A DNA stretch of 64,000 nucleotides from DYJB01 sp963777165 (GCA_963777165.1 CAVZPO010000026.1:124001-188000), one strand, 5' to 3'. Counted from the first letter of the stretch, positions 25,724 to 35,520 are shown. Notes: generated by a model from the letters alone, not told the origin. Numbers and translations are program-made.

Positions 25724-26882
25724 TCAGGCCGGTGCGGTTGCGGGGACGAGCTGGCTTTGGCCGCCGTATGCGGGCTGGGCGAGGTGGGCATCCATGGCGG
25801 CGTCGCCGGCATCAACGATCGGCGCCATGCGCTCGGGCGTCAGGTCGAATTCCAGGAGGCCGTATCCCTTGGCGGGGAGCCGGCAGACCAGGTGCTTGTG
25901 CTCGTTGATCACGTACTTGTCATGTCCCCCCAGCAGCGTCTCTCCCATGGCCCCGAGCCGGAACATCGTCTCGGTCAATAGCTCCGTCCGCTCCAGGAAG
26001 CCCGGCGCCTTCTGCTCCATGGCCTGTGTGTTCTCCGCGCCGGGCACTTGAAGGCCGTCGTCCAGTAACAGGCCGATCACCTGATCTGAGGCGGACTCCT
26101 CTCCCATGGTCTCCTCGACCAGGTCGTCATCGGAGACCAGCAAGGCGATGGGGAAATTGGACGACAATCCGCCATCCACGACCTTGTGGCCCGTAATGTC
26201 CTGTCCGAGATACGGCCCCCATTCCTTCTTCCAGACGACTTCCTGCCAGACCAGCGGGCAGCTCATCGACATGCGCACCGCCCAGGTGGTCGGGCAATCC
26301 GGCGCCGTGCGGTGGTTGAGCACCAGCATGGTCTTGTCGGTGATGTCGGAGGCTACGGCGGAGAAGTCCCGCCCCGTCTTCTCGTTGAACTCCCGGAGGG
26401 TCGAGCTGCCCAGCCCGCGTCCGCCGGCATCCAGCTTCTCGGCCAGATACGCCAGCAACGTATCGCCGGCATACCACCCGCCCCATGCCAGCAGCGAGAT
26501 CACGTGCTTGGTGAGGTGGCGCTGCGCCAGCCCATCGATCATCTTGTCGACCACCGGCTCGATGACATTCGGGATCATTGGGTTGTCCAGCTCCGTACGG
26601 AGCCACGTCGCGCAAGCTGTTGCTCAATTCCACGCTTTCGTCGATCCTGGGGATTTGCAGGAAGCTGCCGAAGCGCGAGGTGCCGTCGGGCAGACGTTCG
26701 TTGATCGCCGCCTTGCATTCCGCCGCGCTATAGCCGGCCGCCACCAGGATCGCCACGATCGATCCGGCAGACGTGCCGACCACGCGGCGCGCCTTGTGCC
26801 CGTGCCGCTCGATGGCCTGCAGGGCCCCGACGAATGCCAGGCCCTTGGCGCCGCCGCCTTCGAAAACAAGATCTACGTCCAT
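25724..26882 (-). CDS. Patatin-like phospholipase, apparent frameshift
   Basis: About 385 residues after repair. Oxyanion motif GGGAKG at residues 9-14 and nucleophile elbow GTSAGS with Ser38 are in the first frame. The catalytic Asp in KVVDGGLSSNFPIALL is in the second. The frames meet near 26605-26615: the first is conserved up to VELSNSLR, the second resumes TWLRTELDNPMIPNVIEPVV. A stop lies just upstream in the second frame, so the switch point is narrow and corresponds to one extra base. Patatins are lipid acyl hydrolases, intracellular or secreted; no signal peptide is seen here. The substrate is unknown. Confidence 0.84.
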
Positions 26883-27229
26883 GGATCTTCCTCCTGTGCG
26901 CTTCCAAGATCAGAATGCTTGCGATGGCGCTCGGTGCGGCCCCCATTGGGTCTGTGTTCGCCCGGATTGAGCTGCCCGGGTGCGAATGTCACCTCGTGCG
27001 AGGTTCGAAGCTGACGATTGCGTGTCGGAGAGTGGGAAATACTTCCGATCGCCTACTTGCCCCAGCCCTGGAACATCCCGAATGCCCATGGCCCCTTCGC
27101 CAGCCTGCCACCTTGGGCAAAACCTGGAAGAGACCGTATTCCATCCATGATGAGTATAATCTGGACTATTCAGATTTACAAGGGTAGAATACCCACAATG
27201 ATCTGAGCAACTCCTGGGGAGGCTCGCGG
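26883..27229 (+). promoter_or_regulatory. AT-rich promoter/leader region of the 10-TM orphan gene
   Basis: This 347-base gap is AT-richer than its surroundings. A perfect -10 hexamer TATAAT is at 27155-27160 with only a poor -35. An inverted repeat AATCTG (27158-27163) / CAGATT (27171-27176) overlaps the end of the -10 box, a place where a repressor could act. A small hairpin GGGTA-GAA-TACCC (27182-27194) would lie in the leader, and GGGGAGG just precedes the start at 27230. No gene is seen in the rest. Confidence 0.45.
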
Positions 27230-28498
27230 ATGCTTGCGGACATTCGGATGAAGATGAACAAGACCGTCGCCGCAGGACTGGCCCGGCCGGTCGACGCTGT
27301 CGCCCACGAGCGCCAGCGCCTACGCGTCCTGTTCGCCGTCGCCCTGCTCAAGCTGTTCAACTTCATCGGCGGAGCCTGGGACATCCAGTGGCACGTTGCG
27401 ATCGGCCGTGACAGCCTGTGGATCCCGCCCCACCTGATGGTGCTCCTGGCCTTCGTCAGCGGCCTGGCGATCGTCGTGATCATGATCGCCTACGAGACCG
27501 GGCTTTCGATTGCCGGGCAAGAGATGCCGCATACCGCCAGGCTGGGCCGGCTGCGCGCGCCCGGCGCGTACTTCGGGATCCTATTCGGCTATGCAGCCGC
27601 GCTGCTCTCCGGCGTGATCGATGAGCTGTGGCACAGGGCGTTCGGGATCGATGCCACGCTCTGGAGCCCGCCGCACCTGCTGATCATGGTCGCCACGGTG
27701 GTCGTCGACTACAGCCTGCTGCTCGGTATCACCGCATCGGCTCGCCGGCTGGGCTACACCTTCACCTGGAAAAGCCCGCTTCTGTGGGGCATCGTCCTCA
27801 CCGGAGCCTACGCTTACGAATTGGTCCACTTCCAGATGGGCGAGGCGTTCATCGTCGGCCACCGCCACGGCGGCGCCGGCCTGTACGGCTTGCTCTTCCC
27901 CATCCTGATCGGCGCCTTCCTGCCCCTCTCGCTGGTGGCGACCATCCGCCTGGCGCGCCGGGCCTGGGTCGTCCTGCTGACCGCCGGCCTGGCACTGGCA
28001 CTGCAGTATGTCGCCACGGGCATCGCCGCGCTGGGCTTCGCCATCCTCAAGCCAGTCCCGTTCATCGATCAGTACGTCTTGCTCAATCCGCAGTCGACCG
28101 CGGCCCAGGCGCGCCAGTTCGCCGCCCTACTCGGGAACAACGGGCTGATCGGCCTGCACCAGGCCTGGACGATGACGCTCGCCATCCCGGCTTTGGTCCT
28201 GATCGCTCTGCTCGGCAGCTTGGCGTGGGCGCGCCGGCGACCCCTGCTGCTGGGAGCCGTGTTCTCGATCGCCACAGTGCTGCTCACCTATGCCCGCTTC
28301 GAGATGACGCCGGCGCTGCGTGACTACCCGATCACCGGCGTGGACGTGGCCCTGGCTGCACTGTTGGCGCTGGCTGGCGGGCTGCTGACCGGCGCCCTAG
28401 GGCTGCGCCTGACGCGTGGCGCCGAGCCGGCTGAGGCGCAGGCCGAAATCGAGAGTGAGAGGGTGGGGCACGGGCTGGATAGGCTTGCTGGAGCATAG
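27230..28498 (+). CDS. Unrecognised 10-TM membrane protein with an internal DxxWH...PPHL repeat
   Basis: A 422-residue integral membrane protein with about ten TM helices; I do not recognise the family. Two copies of one motif stand out. The first is DIQWHVAIGRDSLWIPPHL at residues 51-69, the second DELWHRAFGIDATLWSPPHL at 131-150, 80 residues apart, each bridging two helices. The shared Asp, Trp-His, Asp, Leu-Trp and Pro-Pro-His residues suggest a duplicated two-helix unit with a metal or heme site. Other helices contain isolated His (YELVHFQMGEAFIVGHRHGG, LIGLHQAWTM). It is monocistronic with its own AT-rich promoter region. An oxidase- or sensor-like role is possible but unproven. Confidence 0.82.
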   Translation: MLADIRMKMNKTVAAGLARPVDAVAHERQRLRVLFAVALLKLFNFIGGAWDIQWHVAIGRDSLWIPPHLMVLLAFVSGLAIVVIMIAYETGLSIAGQEMPHTARLGRLRAPGAYFGILFGYAAALLSGVIDELWHRAFGIDATLWSPPHLLIMVATVVVDYSLLLGITASARRLGYTFTWKSPLLWGIVLTGAYAYELVHFQMGEAFIVGHRHGGAGLYGLLFPILIGAFLPLSLVATIRLARRAWVVLLTAGLALALQYVATGIAALGFAILKPVPFIDQYVLLNPQSTAAQARQFAALLGNNGLIGLHQAWTMTLAIPALVLIALLGSLAWARRRPLLLGAVFSIATVLLTYARFEMTPALRDYPITGVDVALAALLALAGGLLTGALGLRLTRGAEPAEAQAEIESERVGHGLDRLAGA

Positions 28499-28985
28499 GC
28501 ACCCGCGTGCATCGGGCGCGCGGTCGGCGCTTCATGGGAAGCGGACGTGACAAGGCCGAGATTCGGCCGAGGTATCTCAGCCGGGCCCGGCAAATGCCAC
28601 CGTCGCCTCTGAACAACCGCAGGCAACGACGGGCCCCAACTACGCTCCTTGCCGTCGCCCCTTCATTCCTCATGCGGATACTAACGGACCAGACTGATCT
28701 CCGGCGCTGCACCGATACTTCGCGCGGGGATCCACAGGCGCGTCCCCGAATGGACAACCCTGGCCGCGGCGAGCCTCCCGTGCACCGGTGGCGCTCAGGG
28801 GGATGTTGCGCGAGGCGGACCAGACGGCGGGCCACCGGACGGGCGGCCCCCGGAGTCCCCCTGCCAGGGGGACCATGGGGGTAAACAAAGGGACATGATG
28901 CCCAGAGTCTCGGCGAGACAACAGGAACTCAACACCGAGAAACGCCCTCTGGCTGAAAGCCGCGAGCCAATGCGGATGTGGTTGG
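28499..28985. other. Intergenic region between convergent genes
   Basis: These 487 bases separate the ends of the 10-TM gene and the CAP-LysM gene. Apart from the hairpin at 28855-28873 I see no gene, tRNA or repeat. Open frames here have no recognisable domain and are explained by high GC. Confidence 0.5.
28855..28873. terminator. Hairpin between convergent genes
   Basis: GTCCCCCTG (28855-28863) and CAGGGGGAC (28865-28873) are complementary, realistic as a 7-bp stem with a 5-base loop. It is 113 bases from the end of the minus-strand CAP-LysM gene. No clear T-run on either side. Confidence 0.45.
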
Positions 28986-30071
28986 TCAATGTCCGCCGGA
29001 CGCAGTGGATCGCCCGCGCAGCAAGCCGAAGACAAGCCCGATTACGACCATCACCATCCCGGCGATGATCATCGCCGCTCCGGCCGGATTGGCCGATGAG
29101 AACGAAAGGATCGGGGCCGGGGTGGGCGAGGCGCTGATGCGAGGGGTGGAGGAAGGTGACCACGTCGCGGTCGCCTCCGAAAGGGCTACCGATGGGGGTG
29201 CGGGGGTGTCGGTCGGGGAAAAGCTCGCGGTCGGCGTGACCGCACCTTGGATGACGATTTGGTCGCCGGCGTGGATGAACGAGTACTGGGTCAGGTGATT
29301 CCGTTTGAGCAGCTCCTCCAGCGGGACTCTGTAGACAGCGGCGATCGTCCACAGTGTCTGACCCGTCTGCACGACGTGCACAATTGAGCCGTCGGGCAGC
29401 GGCGTCACCGTCGCGTACACGGGCTGAACACCTGTCAATCCGGGCAGCGTGATCCCCCCCGCCGGGAGGGTGGAGTTGGCGCTGAACCCACCGGCGACAT
29501 AGCCGGCGATCAGCGTGTAGTATTGGACCCCGGCTCTCTCGCCCACCCCCGCCCCGACGTCTCGGTAGTTGCTCCCGATCATCGTGTTGAGATGGGGGTC
29601 ATCTCCCGTCCATGCCTGGACGGCGCCGGACGGCGACAACCCGGACCCTTGCTGGATGTTCTCCGAGATAAAGACCGTCGCCCCTCCGCCGTACCCGGCA
29701 GCGATCGCCTGGTCCCGCGGCCTCGAACCGTCCGGCCCGTAATGGGTGACTGAGCCGATCGAAATGCTGTAATTGTTCTGTGCCTGAGCCACCGCCATGA
29801 GGATGGGGTCGACATTGTACGGGGCCAGGCCGTACGAGGCGCGCAGCGCATTGACGGCGGCGAGGAGCTCCGAGGCGCCGTCGGGGCGCGGGGCAGCGTG
29901 TGTCTTGAGGGGAAGCGCGGCCACCAACAGGACCAGACCTAGGCGAGTCAGCGTGATGACGGTGGACGTCTTGCGCCGAGCACTGGAGACCTCATGCGGC
30001 TTGCGTGACGTCGCATGCCGCGCAACACTCGCGGGCGCCCCGAGACGAGCGGAGAGGCACGCTCGAGGCAT
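28986..30071 (-). CDS. CAP/SCP-domain plus LysM protein with C-terminal TM anchor
   Basis: A 361-residue exported protein. After a hydrophobic signal-like segment (LTRLGLVLLVAALPL) comes a CAP/SCP domain: LLAAVNALRASYGLAPYNV, the His in THYGPDG, ISENIQQG and HLNTMIGSNYRDVGAGVG, which contain the usual CAP His and Glu positions. A LysM domain follows (HVVQTGQTLWTIAAVYRVPL to HAGDQIVIQG), then a Ser/Thr/Pro-rich stalk and a C-terminal TM (AAMIIAGMVMVVIGLVFGLL) with a basic tail. It therefore probably sits at the cell wall, anchored at its C-terminus. ATG 30071 is a guess: it leaves about 37 residues before the signal and has no clear ribosome site. Confidence 0.8.
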   Translation of the reverse strand: MPRACLSARLGAPASVARHATSRKPHEVSSARRKTSTVITLTRLGLVLLVAALPLKTHAAPRPDGASELLAAVNALRASYGLAPYNVDPILMAVAQAQNNYSISIGSVTHYGPDGSRPRDQAIAAGYGGGATVFISENIQQGSGLSPSGAVQAWTGDDPHLNTMIGSNYRDVGAGVGERAGVQYYTLIAGYVAGGFSANSTLPAGGITLPGLTGVQPVYATVTPLPDGSIVHVVQTGQTLWTIAAVYRVPLEELLKRNHLTQYSFIHAGDQIVIQGAVTPTASFSPTDTPAPPSVALSEATATWSPSSTPRISASPTPAPILSFSSANPAGAAMIIAGMVMVVIGLVFGLLRGRSTASGGH

Positions 30072-30436
30072 AGGGCGCACGCCGATGGGGAGGCAGCTTC
30101 CGGCAGCCTGCACTGGTTTCGCCGAATGAAGGGACATCTGTCGCGGTTCAGGACTCCAACACAACCCGGAGCTTGGCTCGCGGATAGACGTGTCCAGGCA
30201 CGGCCGGCATCGAATTGTATCTGTGGTCAACCGCCGCGACACGGGTCCGGTGGCCTGCGGTGCGCCGGGTGCCCTGATAGATGCCGCACAGAAGGACGCA
30301 AGTCCAACCAACAACAGCCCGAGTTGAGTACATTCTCCGGGTACGGCACCGTCCAGCCAGGTGCTCCCAGTCCCCCGTTTCGTTGGACGATCTCCACGCG
30401 CTTGGCTGGAGGCGAAACCCTCTCCGTGCGCCCGTC
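30072..30436. other. Intergenic region upstream of the CAP-LysM gene
   Basis: These 365 bases lie between the chosen start of the CAP-LysM gene and the end of the beta-propeller lipoprotein gene. The CAP-LysM frame remains open through them, but the translation has no conserved content. I see no hairpin or convincing promoter. Its promoter should be here if it is not cotranscribed with the genes upstream. Confidence 0.4.
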
Positions 30437-31636
30437 TCAAGGGAGCCAGATCACGTTTCCAAACGTCGTCCCCGGATAGATCCAGGTGAGGCGTTCCCCC
30501 TCCGCCGACATCATCCCCATCCCGCTGTAGCTAATGAAGACGAAGAACCTGCCGTCGGGAGAGAACGCCCCCGATAACCCGGAGGCCCCGATGGCCGACA
30601 ACCGGGTCGGGTCTCCGCCGGCGATGGGCAGCCTCCACCACTCGGAGGGCATGCCGTTGGCATAGGCGGGTTGGACACCGGTCAGGCGCTCGATCCAAGT
30701 TCGATGATCCGACCAGGGAGCCTCGAATGAGAACTGAGGGCCAGCCCCGGCGCCGCTGAAGTAGATGTACTTTCCATCGGGGGAGAAAACCGGCGCGTCC
30801 ACCGACAAGAAGGATCCGGGAGGCATCGCCGGCCGGGCGTTCGTCCCGTCGAGCGCGGCGAGGTACAGATCGTTGATGCTCTGCAGGCTCTCAAAGGCCA
30901 CGTAGGCGAACGTCGTCCCATCCGGGGAGGGGCGAGGCCATGTTGCATTCGGGATCAATAGCTCCGGTGTGCCTCCGGCAGCGGGCACTCGCTCCACGCT
31001 GACGACAGATACCAGCGTGTCGGGCAGCGTCGACAAGTGGGAGAAGTACAGGCTCGTCCCATCCGTGGACCAGACGGGCCCGAAGTAGGAATCGTCTTGC
31101 GTGGCTTCGACCATCGGCTCCGGCACGACGTCGGGACACCCCTGCCCTAGGCAGTCGACCGGCAACAGGTACACGCCCGGACGACCGGATTGGAAGTTGC
31201 CCTCCTCGGGTGGAGACGCATAGGCAATGGCGAGCGCTGTCCGATCCGGGGACAGGTCCATCCCGCTCAGCCAGGCGTTCTCTGGTGGCCGCCAGGCAGC
31301 AGTCATATCCCCGGTAGCCAGGTCGAGAAGGGCGATCAAGGGGACGGGCATGGAGGTCGTGGAAGCCTGGGGGTCGTAGGTCATGAAGAGGAGCCTCCCC
31401 GTCACGGGCAAGGTGGACCACGGAAACGGGGAGTCGAAATGATAGACGACTGTGGTTGTGGCGGGGCTAAGGGGCGTTCCGAATGTGGGGGACGCGGACT
31501 CCACTTCGGAGGGCGAGGGGCTCTCCGAGGGCTGAGAAGGGTTTGGGGTCGAGCACGTGGTGGCGACGGCGGCGATGAGCAGCATTGGGAAGAACCGATT
31601 CGCAACCCGAGTCACAATGCGAGCGAATGAGCTCAT
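30437..31636 (-). CDS. TolB-like (PD40) beta-propeller lipoprotein
   Basis: A 399-residue exported protein: signal helix FFPMLLIAAVA followed by TTCS, a weak lipobox, then a Ser/Pro-rich linker. The body is a WD40-like PD40 propeller, with repeated blades LSPDRTALAIAYA, RPSPDGTTFAYVAFE, VFSPDGKYIYFSG and AFSPDGRFFVFISYS. Its ATG overlaps the end of the CopC-CopD-cytochrome gene as ATGA (31633-31636) once the frameshift in that gene is corrected. Without the correction both read as one 1127-residue polypeptide, which I regard as an artefact. The function is unknown; the operon suggests a partner in periplasmic copper or redox handling. Confidence 0.8.
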   Translation of the reverse strand: MSSFARIVTRVANRFFPMLLIAAVATTCSTPNPSQPSESPSPSEVESASPTFGTPLSPATTTVVYHFDSPFPWSTLPVTGRLLFMTYDPQASTTSMPVPLIALLDLATGDMTAAWRPPENAWLSGMDLSPDRTALAIAYASPPEEGNFQSGRPGVYLLPVDCLGQGCPDVVPEPMVEATQDDSYFGPVWSTDGTSLYFSHLSTLPDTLVSVVSVERVPAAGGTPELLIPNATWPRPSPDGTTFAYVAFESLQSINDLYLAALDGTNARPAMPPGSFLSVDAPVFSPDGKYIYFSGAGAGPQFSFEAPWSDHRTWIERLTGVQPAYANGMPSEWWRLPIAGGDPTRLSAIGASGLSGAFSPDGRFFVFISYSGMGMMSAEGERLTWIYPGTTFGNVIWLP

Positions 31637-33820
31637 GGCAGCGTGCTCGGCGCCATCGTCCGCAGGAAGTTGACCAAGTCCCAGCGGAGGGTGTCGGAGA
31701 GGCGATCCTTCCATGCCGGCATGACGGATCCTCTGGTACCCGTTCGTGATCCAATCGTACAACTGGCCGTCGGAGTGTACTCCGGGGATGGTGTGCAGGG
31801 TGAGGTCGGCCGGGCGTGGGTTCAGGGTCAATCCCCACGGCCCGTCGCCTTTCCCGCCTGTGCCATGGCAAACCACACAGTATTGCTGATAGAGCGCTTG
31901 GCCGGCGGCGACCGAGGCAGAGGAAGGGGGGACGGGATTGAGGAGGCTGCGCGCAGGTAGCGGCCGTGCCAGGACGGCCACGCCGGCGATGGAGAGCGCC
32001 GCCGCCGGAAGGGCTCGGAGGATCTGAGCCGGGAGTCCGATCTGTGGGCGACGGATCGCCGCCCACCCCAGCAGGCCGGCCAATGTTAGTAGACCGCCGG
32101 TGAGCCGAGGCCACGCCAGGTTGAGGGCAGCCTCGGACGGCCTCAGGTCCACGAACAGGTCGGCGAAACTGTCGAATTCCCCCTCGCGACGCACCGCCAC
32201 CTGCACCTGCCAGCGATCCGGCAGACTGAGGTAGGTCCCCTGGCCGGTGTAGCGTCCTTGCTCGGACTCGACCAGTACAACTTGCGACGGAGGCACATCG
32301 GTAGTGGGGGTGAATCGAAGCCTGACCTCCTTCGCGCCGATGACTGGAGACCCGCCGGACGTGAGAGTGGCGGCGAATGTATTCGGACCGACGCGCCCGG
32401 GGGTGATCTCGAGAACCACCCGGAGATCGTCACCGGTCCCTTGCACGGCGAGAAACGCGGGGGAGGTCGGGGCCCGGGCGGGTGCCTGGGAGGTCAGTAC
32501 TCCCGCAGCCAGCAGGGCGGCACATCCCAGCAGGACCTCGGTGGTGACAAAGCGCCCGAAGGTGCCGAGCAGTCCGGACGCCCCCTCAACCCGGCTGGCC
32601 CCCCGGCGCATGCGAGGGCTGACGACGAGAAGATTCAAGGCGCCGAACCCGACCATGGTCAGGGCGATCAGGATCTTGGCCAACAGGGTTCGCCCATAGG
32701 GAGTTCCAAGCAGGCCTGGCCAGGAGCCTACGCGCAGGACTGCAGCGTAGACGCCAGTTGCGGCGAGAAAGGCGACGGTTGGGAGGGCCAACCGACTGAA
32801 TCGAGGGATCAATCCTGCGACGAGTTTCGTGCGAGGCTGTGGGGACATGCGCTGGAGGGCGAGGAGCCCGGCGATGAAGTAGACGAGACCACCTACCCAG
32901 ATCGAGGCCGCCAGCATGTGGAGCCAATCGCCAAGGATCGGCAGCGCGGGGCTCGCCTCGGATGCGGCGTGGCTGCCAAAGCTGATATCCAGGAGCAAAG
33001 CTCCCGCCACGACGATGGAGGCTAATTGTGCGAATGTAGAACGCGACCGCGGCAACCATGCCGCCAGCCCCAGGCCAAGCAGCAGGCGTGCGGACCACAG
33101 CGCGCCGAACCGCGTCGTGAAAAGGACCGTGCCCATCGCGGGATCCCAAGGGGCTGAGACGACCCCGCCAACCGCCTGGGCCGCCTGTGCCCACCACCCC
33201 AGAAGGTTGGCGAAGAGGAAGACACCGGCGCCCAGACGAGCCAGGGCGGGCCACGGCAGGGTCGGCAATGGCGTCGTCTCGCCTGCCTCGATCCATGCAT
33301 GGACGGCGGGTTGCCAGACGGCGAGAAGGAAAACCGTTCCACCGGTTAGGATCGCTGCCCCCAAATACAGCAGCCAGCGGGCGATGACCTCCGGCGCCGG
33401 CAACTTCGTCCCGACAGGCGACGGAGCGATGGGGCCAGGCGCCTGGCCGCCCGACCCGACGACAAAGGCGAGGGCCCCCGTGCTGCCGTGCCCGTCGACG
33501 GCCGATAGGACCTTCCACGTTACGGTGTAGACGCCATCCGGGAGGGGAAGAAGCGTGAGGGTCATACGAGTAGGGTCGGTCGGGTCGACGTTGGCATCAT
33601 TGTTGTCGAGGCGCATACCGCTTACGTTGAGCAAGCTGGCGGAGGAGAAGGACGGCTCGAGGGCTTCGGAGTAGACGAGCTCGACGAAGCGGGGGGCCAT
33701 CTCCAAGGTGGCGTTGGCTGCCGGGTTCGAGCGGAGGAGCAACGCGTGCGCCTGGGCAGACGTCCAGGTCCACGCCAGCACCCCGGTCACCAGGGCGAGA
33801 GCGGCCAGCTTCCTTTTCAT
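31633..33820 (-). CDS. CopC-CopD-cytochrome c fusion protein, apparent frameshift near the end
   Basis: About 728 residues. Signal peptide ends AQA-H, exposing an N-terminal His at residue 25, the first ligand of the CopC copper site; the partner Asp and His are probably in SAVDGHGSTGALAFVVG. A CopD-like region of about eight TM helices follows (WLLYLGAAILTGGTVFLLAV through LAAGVLTSQAPA), then a beta-rich FixH/YtkA-like segment (about 450-550), another TM pair, and a monoheme cytochrome c with CVVCHGTGGKGDGPWG. Near 31738 one extra base shifts the frame; deleting it gives WITNGTRGSVMPAWKDRL and a normal cytochrome end FLRTMAPSTLP, stopping at 31633. Copper uptake coupled to redox is inferred. 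Confidence 0.85.
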
Positions 33821-33884
33821 CTGCAGCTCGAAGGAGGTGGAGCGGGGAACCTATCCGCCGCTCCACCTCGTCAGTTACCGGAGA

Positions 33885-34430
33885 CTACGCCCTTCTCCGT
33901 AGGAGGGCAACCCCGCTGAGGGCCAGGGCAACGGCGGCGAGCACGAGAGCGGCCGTCGCCATAGTCTGGGTGCTGCCACCCGAGGCCGCCCGGGTGTCGG
34001 TCGGGAACGCCAGCGCATCGCTGGCGACGACCTCTTCCGGATCGACGCTGACGTCGACGGCCTCGTCGTTGATTGTGCCTGTCAGGTGGAAAGTGTACTG
34101 ACCTTCGATCGTCGGGATAAACGCGGCGGAGTAGTGGCCCGGATCATCTTCGGCGGGGACCAGGCCGAAGCTCCGGCTGGCACCACCGTATTCAACGCTG
34201 AACTGCAGCGATGTGAGATCCGCGATTCCCTCTTCCGGAGCGTCTTTCGGGGCGACAAACAGTTCGAGGCCGTTCCGCTCGCCGACGATGACCGGCTCCT
34301 GAAGCCATCCGATCTCGAAGACGAAGCTTCCGCTCTCGACGGACTCGTGTGCCCAGGCGGTGAGAGGGACGAAGAGCAGGGCTGCCAGCAAGGCCAGTCC
34401 GGTGATCGATCTTGCCAACGTGCGCGACAT
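33885..34430 (-). CDS. Secreted beta-domain protein with C-terminal TM, CopC-cluster member
   Basis: A 181-residue protein. A signal peptide ending AWA-H again leaves an N-terminal His (AHESVESGSF), as in CopC/YtkA-like proteins. An immunoglobulin-like beta domain follows: IVGERNGLELFVAPKDAPEE, LQFSVEYGG, GHYSAAFIPTIEGQYTFHLT. A C-terminal TM (AALVLAAVALALSGVALL) with Arg-rich tail anchors it. ATG 34430 is set by GGAGG 8 bases upstream; the frame is open further upstream but antisense-like. It is 64 bases before the CopC-CopD gene in the same direction. A copper chaperone or delivery role is plausible, not proven. Confidence 0.82.
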   Translation of the reverse strand: MSRTLARSITGLALLAALLFVPLTAWAHESVESGSFVFEIGWLQEPVIVGERNGLELFVAPKDAPEEGIADLTSLQFSVEYGGASRSFGLVPAEDDPGHYSAAFIPTIEGQYTFHLTGTINDEAVDVSVDPEEVVASDALAFPTDTRAASGGSTQTMATAALVLAAVALALSGVALLRRRA

Positions 34431-34477
34431 GATGTCGCCTCCTTCAGCGAACGAGTTGGACCGCGGGTCGGTTGAGG

Positions 34478-34864
34478 TCAGGCCCAGCTGAGGAGGCGCG
34501 GGGGCGGTTTCGAGAGCGACCCTGACCACGCCGGCGAACCGGGAAGGGGCTCGCTCGCCTCGGACCAAAGGTCGTTCAGGGAAAGCAGGCGGGCGTGCAT
34601 CTCGCCCGAGGTCGGAAGGGCCGGCGGAGTCTCGGCGGTGTCCGCAGAGAACATCCATAACAAGTAGTCGTGACTGTGGGGCAGATCGGCGTGGCCGAAG
34701 GGATGCGGATGGATGTGATCCAGGAGCCAGCAGGGGCAAAGGCCGGGCGGCGTGACCGTGAGGAAGCTGGCCAGTACGGCTTGCAGCGTGACGGTGAGAA
34801 CCAGCCGTCGGGTCGAGATGGGGCGAGGGTAGAGCCAGGCGGTCATCCAGCGGGCCAACGCCAA
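34478..34864 (-). CDS. Small His/Cys-rich membrane protein
   Basis: A 128-residue protein not assigned to a family. A hydrophobic helix (LVLTVTLQAVLASFLTVTPP) is followed by the metal-ligand-rich stretch LCPCWLLDHIHPHPFGHADL and PHSHDYLLWMF, with two Cys and seven or more His within about 35 residues. The C-terminal third is Ser/Pro-rich. Its place between a CopC-type protein and a CxxC mini-protein, and overlap of 22 bases with the latter, favour a real gene for metal binding at the membrane surface. Copper is the natural guess. Confidence 0.6.
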   Translation of the reverse strand: MALARWMTAWLYPRPISTRRLVLTVTLQAVLASFLTVTPPGLCPCWLLDHIHPHPFGHADLPHSHDYLLWMFSADTAETPPALPTSGEMHARLLSLNDLWSEASEPLPGSPAWSGSLSKPPPRLLSWA

Positions 34865-35040
34865 TGGTAGAGGACTGCGAGCAGTCCCAGCCCGAAAGCG
34901 GCGGCGAGGGCTGCGGCCGAAACAGGCATCCGGCGCAGTGATCTAGAGACGCCGGATCGCCTCCAAGCTTCCTCTTGTTTCGCCCGGCCGGCGACGCCGA
35001 GGGCCAAGGCCCCAGGGACAGCTGCACAAAATACGCACAT
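34843..35040 (-). CDS. Mini membrane protein with N-terminal CxxC
   Basis: A 65-residue protein beginning MCVFCAAVPGALALG, so a CxxC pair lies at the very N-terminus, then a basic stretch and one TM (VSAAALAAAFGLGLLAVLYH). The start was chosen at 35040 because a TATAAT box lies 56 bases upstream; the frame could start 14 codons earlier. It is the first gene of the copper-type cluster. No known family; a metal-binding or assembly mini-protein is inferred from the neighbours. Confidence 0.55.
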   Translation of the reverse strand: MCVFCAAVPGALALGVAGRAKQEEAWRRSGVSRSLRRMPVSAAALAAAFGLGLLAVLYHWRWPAG

Positions 35041-35095
35041 CAAAGCCTCGCCGAGTTGGCGCGGAATCCCGTCGAATTCCACGTCAAGTTGTCCG

Positions 35096-35101
35096 ATTAT
35101 A
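35096..35101 (-). promoter_or_regulatory. Candidate -10 box of the copper-type cluster
   Basis: On the minus strand TATAAT is a perfect -10 hexamer, about 50 bases before the first gene of the cluster. No good -35 hexamer is found 17 bases upstream, so activator dependence is possible. Confidence 0.4.
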
Positions 35102-35102
35102 T

Positions 35103-35512
<410 letters not shown>

Positions 35513-35520
35513 GCCGCCGA

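Noticed and set aside
28499..28985. Possible small genes in the gap between convergent genes
   Set aside because: Frames here translate to Arg/Pro-rich sequence with no domain, and a convergent terminator fits better.
34431..35027. N-terminal extension of the 33885 gene up to 35027
   Set aside because: The extension runs through two small genes in another frame, has no domain, and a signal peptide plus ribosome site begins at 34430.
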